This document shows, piece by piece, positions 1 to 8,827 of a stretch of DNA of 64,000 nucleotides (position 1 is its first letter; the number at the start of each line of letters is the position of its first letter). The DNA lies in contig JAZUMQ010000049.1 of NCBI GenBank assembly GCA_045603745.1, positions 102,219-166,218 of the forward strand, written 5' to 3'. Source of the stretch: RGIG995 sp045603745. GTDB lineage: Bacteria > Bacillota > Clostridia > Oscillospirales > UBA644. The notes under the pieces were generated by a model. That model was not told where the DNA came from. It made no database searches and saw only the letters and a list, made by a program, of their open reading frames with translations. The position numbers and the translations under genes were made by a program.

Positions 1-578
1 ATGAAATCGGTGTTTTTGAAATGACCGAAGAGGGATTGAAAGAAATCCCCAATCCTTCGGAACTGTTTTTGTTAGACAAACCGGAAAACGTATCGGGGAT
101 TGCCACCCTTTGCGTCATGGAAGGAACGAGACCCATCATTGCAGAAGTACAGACGTTGGTTTCCAAAACGCCCTTTCCCTCTCCCAGAAGAACGGCAGTT
201 GGATTCGACTATCAACGATTGAATCTGATCTTAGCCGTGTTGGAACGGCGATGCGGGTTATTCTTCGGAACCAGCGACGTATACGTCAACGTCATCGGAG
301 GATTGCGATTGGACGAACCAGCAGCGGATCTGGGAGTTGCCATGGCAATTATCTCGGCGGCAAAAGACTTCGTATTGCCGGAAAAGACCATCTTTATCGG
401 AGAAATCGGTCTTGCGGGAGAATTACGTGCCGTTTCGGGAATCGAAAAAAGATTGCACGAAGCGGCTTCGTTGGGCTTTACCCGTGCTGTGATTCCGGCA
501 CGAAACCGCCCCAAAGGAACTTTCAATCTGGAAATCTTACCGGCGTACTCCATTAAAGATGTTTTAAACAAAGTTTAA
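1..578 (+). CDS. radA: DNA repair protein RadA/Sms, C-terminal part (5' end outside window)
   Basis: RadA is a RecA-like ATPase that promotes branch migration of recombination intermediates. The window catches only about its last 190 codons. The reading frame is open from base 3 and starts with the residues EIGVFEMTEEGL, the usual end of the RadA ATPase core. What follows is the C-terminal Lon-protease-like domain, with the family pattern VGFDYQRLNLILAVLERR, VNVIGGLRLDEPAADL and FIGEIGLAGELRAV. This domain has no protease activity in known RadA. The stop codon lies 14 bases before the HAD phosphatase start, so the two are probably cotranscribed. The ATG at base 21 is internal and not the gene start. 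The family call is very safe. Confidence 0.95.
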   Translation, partial: EIGVFEMTEEGLKEIPNPSELFLLDKPENVSGIATLCVMEGTRPIIAEVQTLVSKTPFPSPRRTAVGFDYQRLNLILAVLERRCGLFFGTSDVYVNVIGGLRLDEPAADLGVAMAIISAAKDFVLPEKTIFIGEIGLAGELRAVSGIEKRLHEAASLGFTRAVIPARNRPKGTFNLEILPAYSIKDVLNKV

Positions 579-592
579 GAGGTTTTTTTGCT

Positions 593-1357
593 ATGCCCTA
601 TTCCATTTTTCTCGACCTTGACGGCACTCTTTTACCCGGGGGAGAACGACAGTTTTCCGATAAAACCCTAAAAGCTTTGACCGAAACTCAAGCCGCAGGA
701 CACAAGATTTTTCTGAACACCGGACGTCCAGCTTCCAATCTGCCTGTAGATTCCTTTCGAGGATTTAAGTTCGACGGTTATCTGTGCGGCTGCACCTACG
801 TCACTGTCGGGGGAAAGCTGATCATGGCAGACCATCTTTCTGCCGACGAATCTCAGCCCATTGTGGCACATTTTTACAATCGGGACACCATCGTTCTTCT
901 GGAAGGAGAGCTGGCGGTCTATGCAGCATACGACAAAGAAAACAGCACTGAAAAATACGGTTACATTCCCCTCAACGATATGAGCGAGATCTTCAAAGTC
1001 TGTGAATTGGAACCCATCTCAAAAATAAGCATTTGGAAGAAATTGTCCGAAAAAGACGTTGCTTTCGTCCAACAATTTGCCCACATTTTGCGGATAGAAG
1101 CCAACTGTACCGAAATCACTCCGTTCGGCCACGATAAAGCCTATGTCATGAACGCGGTCATCGATTATTTGGATTTGGATCCCGAAAAAGTGATTGCCAT
1201 GGGAGATTCGGGGAACGATATTGCCATGTTAGACGCGGCTCCCATCTCCGTTGCCATGTCAACGGCATCTGAGGAAGTGAAATCTCACGCAAAATACGTG
1301 ACAAAGTCAGCAAAAGAAGATGGAGTTACGGTATTCTTGGAAGAGTTTTTAAAATAG
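593..1357 (+). CDS. Cof-type HAD-IIB sugar-phosphate phosphatase
   Basis: A 254-residue cytosolic phosphatase of the HAD superfamily, Cof/YidA branch. These enzymes hydrolyse small phosphorylated sugars or flavin precursors, and the substrate cannot be told from sequence. HAD motif I is FLDLDGTLL at residues 6-14, where the first Asp is the nucleophile. Motif II is the Thr in LNTGRP. The Mg-binding motif IV is AMGDSGNDIAML near residue 205. The cap between motifs II and III is of C2 type, which defines HAD-IIB. AGAGG lies 9 bases before the ATG. The gene follows radA closely and ends at a shared bidirectional terminator. Confidence 0.88.
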   Translation: MPYSIFLDLDGTLLPGGERQFSDKTLKALTETQAAGHKIFLNTGRPASNLPVDSFRGFKFDGYLCGCTYVTVGGKLIMADHLSADESQPIVAHFYNRDTIVLLEGELAVYAAYDKENSTEKYGYIPLNDMSEIFKVCELEPISKISIWKKLSEKDVAFVQQFAHILRIEANCTEITPFGHDKAYVMNAVIDYLDLDPEKVIAMGDSGNDIAMLDAAPISVAMSTASEEVKSHAKYVTKSAKEDGVTVFLEEFLK

Positions 1358-1374
1358 TTTTTCTACATAAAAAA

Positions 1375-1408
1375 GATCGCTGAAAATCAGCGATCTTTTT
1401 TTATTTTT
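1375..1408. terminator. bidirectional rho-independent terminator
   Basis: GATCGCTGA and TCAGCGATC form a 9-bp stem around AAA, with A-runs on the left and T-runs on the right. It sits between the convergent HAD and MFS genes and can stop transcription from both sides. Confidence 0.85.
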
Positions 1409-2630
1409 TTCGTGTTTTATAAAGATGTGCATAAACGAAAATACCTAACAGGGGGAAAAGCATACCGGCTAAAATTCCCAGTTTCATACCAAACTGATCC
1501 GGAGTCAAGGATAATTTTTGAGAAAGGGAAATCAAGGTGGGATTAGCGGTGGCAATGTCTGTGATCACACCCACCAGCTGAGGCGCAACCGACGCTCCGA
1601 AATCGCCCCCGGCAGCCATCATAGCATAGATAAACACACCGCCGTCGGGGAATCGATCGGAAGCGACGATCAGGTTTCCCGGCCAAAGCATTGATGTGGC
1701 AAATCCGGTAAAAGCGCAAGCAAACAATCCTAAAATCGGAATAGGCGATAGGGCGGCGACGGCATAACACAAGGTGGCACCGATTCCGCACAGAAGCAAA
1801 ACTTTTTCGATATGTTTTCCGAATTTTCCGTATAGCGTCCGACCAATTCCAAGGAACATCGCAAACATAGCAACACCGAAAATATCGCCCCAAACTTTAG
1901 GAATTTCAAGGGCTTGTTCCAAATATCCGGAAGCCCACTGCGCCATCGTACATTCGGCAGCTCCACCTAAAAAGATGGCAGAAACCGAAAGCCAAACCCC
2001 TTTGCTTTTCAGAAGATGTAACGCTCCGGAGACCTTTTCCGGGGTCTGCATGGGAGGAAGTTGCGTTCCGGAAAAAAGAAGGGCAGAAACCAAGGGAATC
2101 AAAGAGAAGATCAAGGCAAGCCAATGCCAGTTTTCTCCCCCGAAAAGAAGCAAAAAGAGGGTACTTACAATAATTACCCCAACCACACCCCAGGCATAGA
2201 CCGAGTGTAACCGGCTCATTTCCCGATCCGGATCTTTTGAGGGAAGGGCGGCAATGGTGGGACTGATCAAGACCTCCGCAAGTCCTGAGGCGGCAGAAAA
2301 AATCACCGTACCTATCACAAGTCCTGCGTATGCCCATTGGGGAAAAGCAAGGGGTAACAGAGCATAGATCCACAATCCCGCCACGGCAATATAGGGAATT
2401 GTTTTGACCACTTTCGGAATATTAAACCGATGGGAAAAGAAGGAAAAAATCAGATCAATGCCCAACTGAGTACAAAAATTGATCAAGACCAAAAGTCCTA
2501 AAAGAGAATAAGAAATACCGTAAAGTGTCCGAAAAGTCAGAAATAAAACCGGTGATAAATTCCCCACTACGGACATGGTGATATTCACGGTATAACAAGC
2601 GTATTTAATGCGTTTTTCCTTGGTATTCAT
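1401..2630 (-). CDS. MFS transporter
   Basis: A 409-residue integral membrane protein with about twelve hydrophobic segments and no N-terminal signal. The layout of two six-helix halves joined by a charged loop near residues 190-210 fits the major facilitator superfamily. The loop after helix 2 (FFSHRFNIPKVVKT) stands where the MFS A-motif usually lies, but in degenerate form. The substrate is unknown; the family includes sugar, nucleoside and drug carriers. AAGGGA stands 7 bases before the ATG. The gene lies downstream of the tadA operon behind only a weak terminator, so read-through could express it. Confidence 0.8.
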   Translation of the reverse strand: MNTKEKRIKYACYTVNITMSVVGNLSPVLFLTFRTLYGISYSLLGLLVLINFCTQLGIDLIFSFFSHRFNIPKVVKTIPYIAVAGLWIYALLPLAFPQWAYAGLVIGTVIFSAASGLAEVLISPTIAALPSKDPDREMSRLHSVYAWGVVGVIIVSTLFLLLFGGENWHWLALIFSLIPLVSALLFSGTQLPPMQTPEKVSGALHLLKSKGVWLSVSAIFLGGAAECTMAQWASGYLEQALEIPKVWGDIFGVAMFAMFLGIGRTLYGKFGKHIEKVLLLCGIGATLCYAVAALSPIPILGLFACAFTGFATSMLWPGNLIVASDRFPDGGVFIYAMMAAGGDFGASVAPQLVGVITDIATANPTLISLSQKLSLTPDQFGMKLGILAGMLFPLLGIFVYAHLYKTRKK

Positions 2631-2649
2631 AAATAAATCCCTTGCTCAA

Positions 2650-2674
2650 GAAGAAAGAGCAACCACGGTTGCTC
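2650..2674 (-). terminator. weak terminator after the tadA operon
   Basis: GAGCAACC and GGTTGCTC pair perfectly around a 2-base loop, too tight to fold without opening a pair. On the minus strand the run behind it is TTTCTTCTT, a poor U-tract. Leakage into the MFS gene is plausible. Confidence 0.5.
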
Positions 2675-2678
2675 TTGT

Positions 2679-3590
2679 TTAACTGATAAGAAAATAGATC
2701 AGATACCAAACTTCCTGTCCTTTTGCCGTCACCCCTTCTCCTGTGTGAACAAATCCGACCGATTCACAGAGACGACGGGAAGGAATACTATTTTTCCGAA
2801 TCGTTGCAGTGGCAGTAGAATAGCCTTTTTCTTTGGCAAGATCCAGTGCTTTACAAAGGGCTTGAGTACCGTAAGTTTTTCCCCGATAATCGGAAAAAAT
2901 ATGAACTTCGAGATCCACATTGCCGTCCGCATCTTCTGTCAATTGAAGGTATCCTACCGCTTGCTCGTCCACGGTGACGGCGAAAGATTCAAAATAACGC
3001 CCCTCAAACACCTTTGTATTCCATTGGTCGATGATAGCAGAGATGCTCTGATTTGACCGATTGGAATACAAATACCGTTTCAAGACCGGAAGGTCGTTTT
3101 TGGAAAAAGAGCGAAGAGAAATTTCTTTTTGTTCCGGTTTTTTTAAATTCCGCATTTCCCGAAAAAAGTCCGTTAGCTGTCGGGAACATTCCGTTTCCAA
3201 AATCCCGGAGATTACTTCCGGCTGATGATTAAAAGGCAGTTGGGTCAAATCGCAAAGACTTCCCATACAGCCGGCTTTTGGGTCCATGGCTCCGATATAC
3301 ACCCGACGGATCCGGGCGTTGATGATCGCACCGGCACACATGGGGCATGGTTCGAGGGTTACGTAAAGATCGCAATCGGAAAGCCGCCAACCGCCCACCT
3401 TTTTGCAGGCGCGGTGCAGAGCGACAATCTCTGCATGGAGCAGGGCGTTTTTTCCGGTTTCCCGCCGATTATAGCCGGTGGCGATGACCTTGCCGCCTTT
3501 GACGATGACCGCACCCACAGGGACTTCCCCTAAAGCCTTCGCTTTTTCGGCGCAGGCAAGGGCACGGCGCATAAAAATTTCGTGGCTCAT
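2679..3590 (-). CDS. tadA: tRNA adenosine-34 deaminase TadA fused to a GNAT acetyltransferase
   Basis: The first ~150 residues are a full TadA, the zinc enzyme that converts wobble adenosine to inosine in tRNA-Arg(ACG). H52-A-E54 supplies the first zinc ligand and the catalytic Glu, and PCPMC gives C82 and C85. Stand-alone TadA is about 150-170 residues; this protein has 303. Residues ~157-303 form a second domain with a GNAT fold: an LRSFSKNDLPVLKRY start, VGYLQL on strand 4, FSDYRGKTYGTQAL as the acetyl-CoA loop, and CESVGF near the end. Its substrate is unknown. It is the last gene of a seven-gene operon and overlaps DUF1934 by 4 bases. A sequencing error joining two genes is unlikely, because the frame runs smoothly through the linker. 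Confidence 0.88.
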   Translation of the reverse strand: MSHEIFMRRALACAEKAKALGEVPVGAVIVKGGKVIATGYNRRETGKNALLHAEIVALHRACKKVGGWRLSDCDLYVTLEPCPMCAGAIINARIRRVYIGAMDPKAGCMGSLCDLTQLPFNHQPEVISGILETECSRQLTDFFREMRNLKKPEQKEISLRSFSKNDLPVLKRYLYSNRSNQSISAIIDQWNTKVFEGRYFESFAVTVDEQAVGYLQLTEDADGNVDLEVHIFSDYRGKTYGTQALCKALDLAKEKGYSTATATIRKNSIPSRRLCESVGFVHTGEGVTAKGQEVWYLIYFLIS

Positions 3591-4000
3591 TCGGAAACGA
3601 CCCGGGCTTCCAAATGAATATCGGTTTCACTGGAAAGCATGTGATGGAAAGACATGGTATATTTCAAATCCAGCTCTCCCCCGTTTTCGTCCATGGTAGA
3701 AGAAATTTCCCGGGTGGTGACGTGGATATTCATCATACGGTTATCCGAAAGGCATTCCACCGTGGGACCTTTTCGGAAATCGAACAACACTGAATCCTGC
3801 CCGTTGTCCGCCTGAAGACGGACGTGATCTTTATTTTTGATGTAGAATTGCACGTGATCACCGATCTCGGACAGAATTTTTTCTCCGTCGAATTCCACGA
3901 CGTACCCTTCTCGTTCCCGACGAATCGTGCCGTAGGTGAAAAGGTCGGAAAAAGGTTTTCCGTCTCGCATAGTGTCCATGCGAATAATGGCTGTTTTCAT
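3587..4000 (-). CDS. DUF1934 (YwiB-like) beta-barrel protein
   Basis: A 137-residue soluble protein matching the DUF1934/YwiB family, small lipocalin-like beta-barrels of Firmicutes with no firm function. The pattern seen is alternating short beta strands (GTIRREREGYVVEF, HVQFYIKNKDHVRL, LDLKYTMSFHH). There is no signal peptide or membrane segment. Its start lies 10 bases after the murI stop and its stop overlaps the tadA start as ATGA, so translation is coupled. The family often sits next to argS or murI. The family call is fairly sure; the role is not. Confidence 0.7.
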   Translation of the reverse strand: MKTAIIRMDTMRDGKPFSDLFTYGTIRREREGYVVEFDGEKILSEIGDHVQFYIKNKDHVRLQADNGQDSVLFDFRKGPTVECLSDNRMMNIHVTTREISSTMDENGGELDLKYTMSFHHMLSSETDIHLEARVVSE

Positions 4001-4009
4001 AATTTCCTT

Positions 4010-4819
4010 TCAATCGTCGGTACGAATGGTGACTTTTTCCACCTGTCCGTCAAGATTCCGATCAAGGAACATTCCGGCGATATGCGAAAAATTGCTGACT
4101 TCGTCGCTGACAAAATAGCGGCGTTTCCCCTCGGGCTTTTCGGACAACTGCCCGGTTTCCCGCAATACTTGAGCCAGTGCCAACGCCGCTTCCCGACCGG
4201 AATCGATCAAAGTTACGCTGTCGCCGAAAAGTTTGCTTAATACCGGCTTGAGCAAGGGGTAGTGAGTGCAACCGAGAATAACGGTATCCACCCCGGCGTC
4301 CTGCAAAGGTTTAATATATTCCTGCGCCGCCAGTTTCGTGATCGGTCCTTCAAGATAACCGTTTTCCACCAAAGGAACGAACAAAGGACAAGGGGTAGCG
4401 GTAACGGTAATTTCCGGGTCAATGGCTGCAATCGCAGATTGATAAGAGCCGCTTTTAACGGTGGCGGATGTCCCGAGAATTCCGATTTTTTTATTCTTCG
4501 TGGCGTTACAGGCGGCAGAAGCCGTAGGTTGAACCACGCCGATAACCGGGATTTCGGTCATCTGTTGTAATTCGGGAAGGGCAACGGACGAGACCGTACC
4601 GCAAGCAACCAAAACCGCTTTCAGATCCTGCTCCAGCAAAAAGCGAAGGTCCTGAACGGCAAAAGTGCGAATGGTATCCCGGGAACGAGTTCCGTAAGGC
4701 ACCCGTGCGGTGTCGCCGAAATAGACGATATTCTCTCCGGGTAAGATCTGTATCAGTTCCCGAACGGCGGTAAGCCCTCCGAGCCCCGAATCAAAAACGC
4801 CGATTTGCAATTCAGACAT
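4010..4819 (-). CDS. murI: glutamate racemase
   Basis: MurI makes D-glutamate for peptidoglycan from L-glutamate by a two-base mechanism. The protein has 269 residues, normal for the family. Key parts are GVFDSGLGGLTAVRE at 7-21, the YFGDTARVPYG loop near residue 33, catalytic C73 in VACGTVSS and catalytic C184 with H186 in LGCTHYPLL. The first cysteine motif reads CGTVSS rather than the commoner CNTASA, a variant on the non-catalytic side. GGGAGGAG precedes the ATG. The start overlaps the end of prmC by 8 bases. Confidence 0.95.
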   Translation of the reverse strand: MSELQIGVFDSGLGGLTAVRELIQILPGENIVYFGDTARVPYGTRSRDTIRTFAVQDLRFLLEQDLKAVLVACGTVSSVALPELQQMTEIPVIGVVQPTASAACNATKNKKIGILGTSATVKSGSYQSAIAAIDPEITVTATPCPLFVPLVENGYLEGPITKLAAQEYIKPLQDAGVDTVILGCTHYPLLKPVLSKLFGDSVTLIDSGREAALALAQVLRETGQLSEKPEGKRRYFVSDEVSNFSHIAGMFLDRNLDGQVEKVTIRTDD

Positions 4820-5657
4820 GGGTCTCCTCCCTTAATTTTTTTGCTCCGACCACCCGAATTACTCCTCCATAATCCCGCACCTGAATCACGTCGGAAAAAC
4901 CGGAGGAAAGAAGCAATTCCTCGATGGCAAAAGCCTGACCGATACCACATTCAAACAACAACATTCCTCCGGATTTCAACCGGGAAGAAAAACGCCGAAT
5001 GATGGCACGGTAAAAAAGAAGTCCGTCGTCTCCCCCATCTAAGGCGGTAACAGGCTCTTTCTTCACTTCGGGAGAAAGGGTCTGCAGATCCCCCGTAGGA
5101 ATATAAGGGGGGTTGGACAGAATCAGATCGTATGTTCCTTCCACCTCGTCGGTAAGAATATCTCCTTGTATCAAGCGGGCAGAAGGATAGATCCGTTGGG
5201 CATTTTTTTGCAACAAAGCAAAGGCTTCGTCAAATTTTTCCACTTCGGTGACCGCAACGCCTTTCTCTGCACCCAAAGTAAGACCGATACAACCGGTTCC
5301 GGCACAAAGATCGAGAACGGAGTCTCCCTCTTTTAAGTAAGACAGGGCGGTATCCACCAAAATTTCCGTGTCAAATCGCGGAATCAGAACGCCGGGGGCG
5401 ACGGCAAAGGAACGTCCGTAAAAATCGGCAAACCCCAAAAGATATTGCAAGGGTTCCCCCGCGAGCCGCCGGGAAACAAAATCACAAATGATTTGTTTTT
5501 GTTCCGATGCAGGTTCTTCCAACGATCGAATTAATCGTCGAAGCAAAAATTGATGCGACGGGATTCCACACACCTTTTCTGCCATCAGAGACAGTTCCCG
5601 GGGAGCGTCGGACGAGACGGAAGTCAACCGGGATTCCAATTCTGACCAGAAACTCAT
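4812..5657 (-). CDS. prmC: peptide chain release factor N5-glutamine methyltransferase
   Basis: PrmC (HemK) methylates the Gln of the GGQ motif in release factors RF1 and RF2 using S-adenosylmethionine. The 281-residue protein has the helical N-terminal domain (to ~residue 80) and then a Rossmann methyltransferase. The SAM loop DLCAGTG is at 116-122 and the substrate-binding NPPY at 182-185. Its RF1 substrate gene prfA lies 16 kb away in this window and not beside it. The ATG overlaps the yqhQ stop as ATGA with only a weak Shine-Dalgarno, pointing to translational coupling. Confidence 0.95.
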   Translation of the reverse strand: MSFWSELESRLTSVSSDAPRELSLMAEKVCGIPSHQFLLRRLIRSLEEPASEQKQIICDFVSRRLAGEPLQYLLGFADFYGRSFAVAPGVLIPRFDTEILVDTALSYLKEGDSVLDLCAGTGCIGLTLGAEKGVAVTEVEKFDEAFALLQKNAQRIYPSARLIQGDILTDEVEGTYDLILSNPPYIPTGDLQTLSPEVKKEPVTALDGGDDGLLFYRAIIRRFSSRLKSGGMLLFECGIGQAFAIEELLLSSGFSDVIQVRDYGGVIRVVGAKKLREETHV

Positions 5658-6601
5658 TGCTTCTTTTTGGGGAAGGCGAGGGAATAATCCACCTCACCGT
5701 TTTCATTGGTAAGAGAAGCGTTTACGGCAACGATAGCAACTTCGATCTGTGCGTCGGTGGGTTCGGCGGTGGTGATGCGTTGAAGACCCTTTCCCGGGGC
5801 AGAAACGATCTTTGTAAAAAGATTGTCATGGCGACCGGTCCATTGCTGAATTTCAAAGGTAAAACCGGCAACCACGGGAAGGCACGCCAGATGCACTAAC
5901 AATCGAGGAAGCCCTTCAATATTTTCAGGCAGAACGAAGGCGTGAAGCAACGTAAAGAACAAAATGGAGAACAACAGCACCAGAAAAATAAAACTGGTAC
6001 CGCACCGAGGGTGGCATCGGGGCATACGGCGAATATTTTCCACCGTCAGTTCGGCGCCGGATTCCACGGCAAAAATGGTTTTATGTTCGGCACCGTGGTA
6101 GCGGTAAATGTCCTTCATTTCTTTCATCAAAGACGTGGCGAGAATGTAGCAGACGAAGATAATGATACGAATGATGCCTTCGATCAAAATCCGCAGTGCC
6201 CGAGCACCGGGCAACCAGGTGGTAATGAGTTTTCCCGCAAGCTGAGGCAAAAGCAGGAACAACCCGACGGCAAGCCCCACTCCAAGAATCAAAGACAGAG
6301 CCATGACCAATCCGGAAACCCATTTATTTCCGTTGGTTTCTTCCTCCAACCCGGCTAATTCCGCAGAGCGCATGAGGGATTTGTATCCCACAATCATGCT
6401 CTCCACAAAAGCTACACACCCCCGAAGAACGGGGATGCGCAAAATTTTATATTTATCCCGCACGGAAGTGGTCGCCATTTCTTCGGTGACGATCTCTCCG
6501 TCGGGCTTGCGGACGGCAAGGACGGAACGGAGCGGGGATTTCATCATAATCCCTTCCATCACGGCCTGTCCGCCCACAGCGGCATAACGGCGTTGAAACA
6601 T
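5654..6601 (-). CDS. yqhQ: YqhQ-like DUF1385 membrane protein
   Basis: A 315-residue membrane protein of the DUF1385/YqhQ family, conserved in Firmicutes and of unsettled function. The N-terminus carries the signature AAVGGQAVMEGIMMKSP. Hydrophobic segments lie near residues 105-130, 145-175, 215-235 and 240-260. The conserved polar stretch YRYHGAEHKTIFAVE and PRCHPRCGTSF contain His and Cys residues that may bind metal, which is inference. I start the gene at the ATG ending at 6601, because AGAGG precedes it by 7 bases and family similarity begins there; the frame is open for 96 more codons upstream without homology. It overlaps prmC by 4 bases. Confidence 0.88.
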   Translation of the reverse strand: MFQRRYAAVGGQAVMEGIMMKSPLRSVLAVRKPDGEIVTEEMATTSVRDKYKILRIPVLRGCVAFVESMIVGYKSLMRSAELAGLEEETNGNKWVSGLVMALSLILGVGLAVGLFLLLPQLAGKLITTWLPGARALRILIEGIIRIIIFVCYILATSLMKEMKDIYRYHGAEHKTIFAVESGAELTVENIRRMPRCHPRCGTSFIFLVLLFSILFFTLLHAFVLPENIEGLPRLLVHLACLPVVAGFTFEIQQWTGRHDNLFTKIVSAPGKGLQRITTAEPTDAQIEVAIVAVNASLTNENGEVDYSLAFPKKKQ

Positions 6602-6617
6602 TTTGATTCCTCTTGCC

Positions 6618-8297
6618 TTATTCGGCAGAAATAATGAAGTAATAAACCGGCTGACCGCCGTTGACCAACATAATATCAACGTCGTTACCCAGTTTTTCCT
6701 GCATGATGCCTTGCATGGCTTCCGCCTCGGCTTCGCTGACACCCTCACCGTAGAACAAGGTAATGACGCAGGCGTCTTTGATGTCGTCGCACAGATTTGC
6801 CATACATTCTTCCCGGGTATCGGTGACATAGCGAACTTTGTTTTCCACCAGGCCGAGGATCTGATTTTCCTTGATCTCCCGGTTGTCAAAGGTGGAATCG
6901 TGAGCCGCGAAAGTCATCGACAGAGAAGATACGGCAGCCATGGCTTCTTTCATTGCACTGACGTTTTCTTCCACTTCAGCGTCGGGATTAAACGCCAACA
7001 TAGCGCTGATTCCCTGCGGCAAAGAAACGGAACGGAGCACTTCTACGTGTTTGTCTTCCACCAAAAGGGCGGCTTGGGCAGCAACCATATAAATATTGCT
7101 GTTATTGGGCAAAACAATGACGTTTTCGGCGGGAGTCATGCGAATTGCCTTAAGCATATCTTCCGTAGAGGGGTTCATGGTCTGACCGCCGATGACCATC
7201 TGATCCGCACCCAAATCACGGAAAACAGAAACCATTCCTTCTCCGGAAGCGACGGCAACAAAGCCGTATTTCTTTTCGGGGGCGGCATCGGTCACTTCTT
7301 CCACGGCGGGTTCTACGGCAGGAGCTCCGGTGGGAACGTCTTTTGCCGCACCGGAAGACAGGGCGGAATGCTGTTCCTTCATATTTTCAATTTTTACCGT
7401 CAAAAGGGAACCGAACTTCAACGCTTCGGACAGAACCTTTCCGGGATCGGACGTATGAACGTGCAATTTGATAATGTCGGTATCATCTACAAAGACGGCA
7501 CTATCGCCGGCACCGAGAACGAATTTATGGAGCTTTTCCGCTTTTCCTTCGCCGAGGTATGCTTCGGACTTTCCTACGATACATTCGGTGCAATAAGGAT
7601 AGACAATATCTTCGGTATTAAACTGATCGAAAGCCGATGCAGGTTCTTCTTCGGATTCCGACTCATCGGCATCGAGGAGGACAACGGGATTGCCGGTCAG
7701 ATACCCAACCATACCTTCAAAGATCACCACAAGACCCCGACCGCCGGCGTCCACGAGACCTGCTTGCTTCAACACGGGGAGCATTTCCGGGGTTTGCTGG
7801 AGGGTCTCTTCCGCAACGGAAAGAACGTAGGGCATGAAATCTTCCACTCTGCCCTTGTATTCGTCCGCTTTTTCCAATGCTTTTTCGGCAGAAACCCGCA
7901 TAACGGTAAGGATCGTACCTTCCGTGGGTTTCATAACCGACTTATAGGCGGCGTCCACGCCCCGCTTGAAGGCGGCGGCGAGATCGGGAGTATCGACGGT
8001 TTGCTTTCCTTTGCATTCCTTAGCAATCCCGCGGAAGAACAGGGAAAGAATAACGCCGGAATTTCCCCGGGCGCCCCGAAGTAACATATTGGCGACCTTG
8101 TCGGCAACCTGGCTGACGTCTCCTTCAAAAGAAGGAAGATCACTGCGAACGGCACCCATCGTCAGACTCATATTGATGCCGGTATCTCCGTCAGGGACGG
8201 GGAAAACGTTAAGGCGATTGATATTCTCACGTTCGTTGGCAAGATTATTTGCCCCGGAGATCACCATATCGCGGTAAGATGTTCCGTTTAAAATCAT
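6618..8297 (-). CDS. fakA: DAK2/DegV-type fatty acid kinase catalytic subunit (FakA/YloV-like)
   Basis: FakA phosphorylates fatty acids held by a FakB (DegV) protein so that host or recycled fatty acids enter phospholipid synthesis. The 559-residue protein has an N-terminal DhaL/DAK2 kinase domain (~1-200) with NVFPVPDGDTGINMSLTM, the Mg-ATP binding Asp cluster, and the ARGNSGVILS helix. The middle domain (~220-320) contains an HVHTSDPG metal site. A proline- and alanine-rich linker near 320-345 leads to a C-terminal domain with QTMNPST, PNNSNIY and NGGQPVYYFIIS. The gene order behind an Asp23 protein matches Bacillus yloU-yloV. No fakB partner lies in this window. Confidence 0.88.
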   Translation of the reverse strand: MILNGTSYRDMVISGANNLANERENINRLNVFPVPDGDTGINMSLTMGAVRSDLPSFEGDVSQVADKVANMLLRGARGNSGVILSLFFRGIAKECKGKQTVDTPDLAAAFKRGVDAAYKSVMKPTEGTILTVMRVSAEKALEKADEYKGRVEDFMPYVLSVAEETLQQTPEMLPVLKQAGLVDAGGRGLVVIFEGMVGYLTGNPVVLLDADESESEEEPASAFDQFNTEDIVYPYCTECIVGKSEAYLGEGKAEKLHKFVLGAGDSAVFVDDTDIIKLHVHTSDPGKVLSEALKFGSLLTVKIENMKEQHSALSSGAAKDVPTGAPAVEPAVEEVTDAAPEKKYGFVAVASGEGMVSVFRDLGADQMVIGGQTMNPSTEDMLKAIRMTPAENVIVLPNNSNIYMVAAQAALLVEDKHVEVLRSVSLPQGISAMLAFNPDAEVEENVSAMKEAMAAVSSLSMTFAAHDSTFDNREIKENQILGLVENKVRYVTDTREECMANLCDDIKDACVITLFYGEGVSEAEAEAMQGIMQEKLGNDVDIMLVNGGQPVYYFIISAE

Positions 8298-8330
8298 AAT
8301 TCATTAAATTCCTTTTCGTCGTTTTCAAGG

Positions 8331-8681
8331 TTACTTCGTGATGACAGAGTCCACGAATACGTTCACCTTATCCACGGGGAATCCAATATAATCGGAAACG
8401 GAATAGGTGATTTTATGGGCAATACTTTCGGTGATGGCGGGAATATTCACGCCGTAGATGACGGCAATATGAATGTCAATGCAGACACGGTTGTTCTCGC
8501 AATACACGTGCACACCCTTGTCTTTACGATCTTTCTTCAAGAAAGCCCAGATCTGTTCCGAGACGTTCTTCGCCTTCATCTCGGCGATCCCGAAACAATC
8601 CGAAGCGACAATGGAAGTGATCCCGGCGATAACGTTATCGTCGATGATAATGTTTCCGTGTTCGTTTTTCAATTTCAGCAT
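8331..8681 (-). CDS. Asp23/Gls24 family protein (YloU-like)
   Basis: A 116-residue cytosolic protein of the Asp23/Gls24 family, linked in Firmicutes to envelope stress and to the neighbouring fatty acid kinase. Seen are GNIIIDDNVIAGITSIVASDCFGIAEM at the start, the central IDIHIAVIYGVNIPAITESI and the end VDKVNVFVDSVI, which are the conserved blocks. I choose the ATG ending at 8681 because a perfect GGAGG stands 6 bases before it; an upstream start adds 15 residues without a ribosome site. It is the first gene of the operon that runs to tadA, with a good promoter just upstream. Confidence 0.85.
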   Translation of the reverse strand: MLKLKNEHGNIIIDDNVIAGITSIVASDCFGIAEMKAKNVSEQIWAFLKKDRKDKGVHVYCENNRVCIDIHIAVIYGVNIPAITESIAHKITYSVSDYIGFPVDKVNVFVDSVITK

Positions 8682-8741
8682 ATCAAACCTCCGTAATAGT
8701 TCGTCTTGCCCAAAAAGGCAGGACAAGTATTATACTATATT

Positions 8742-8770
8742 ATAATACACTATAAACGGAGAATTTACAA
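8742..8770 (-). promoter_or_regulatory. sigma-A type promoter of the yloU-to-tadA operon
   Basis: On the minus strand TTGTAA and TATTAT are separated by 17 bases, about 60 bases before the yloU-like start. A TATAAT shifted by a few bases offers an alternative -10. Confidence 0.6.
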
Positions 8771-8827
8771 GTGCTTTTCCTTTTTCGTTACCGAAATGTT
8801 CCACTTTTGTACCATTTTCAGCCAAAA

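Noticed and set aside
6603..8084. Long open frame (493 codons) on the plus strand opposite fakA
   Set aside because: A shadow frame caused by codon bias of the real gene; no motif and no ribosome site.
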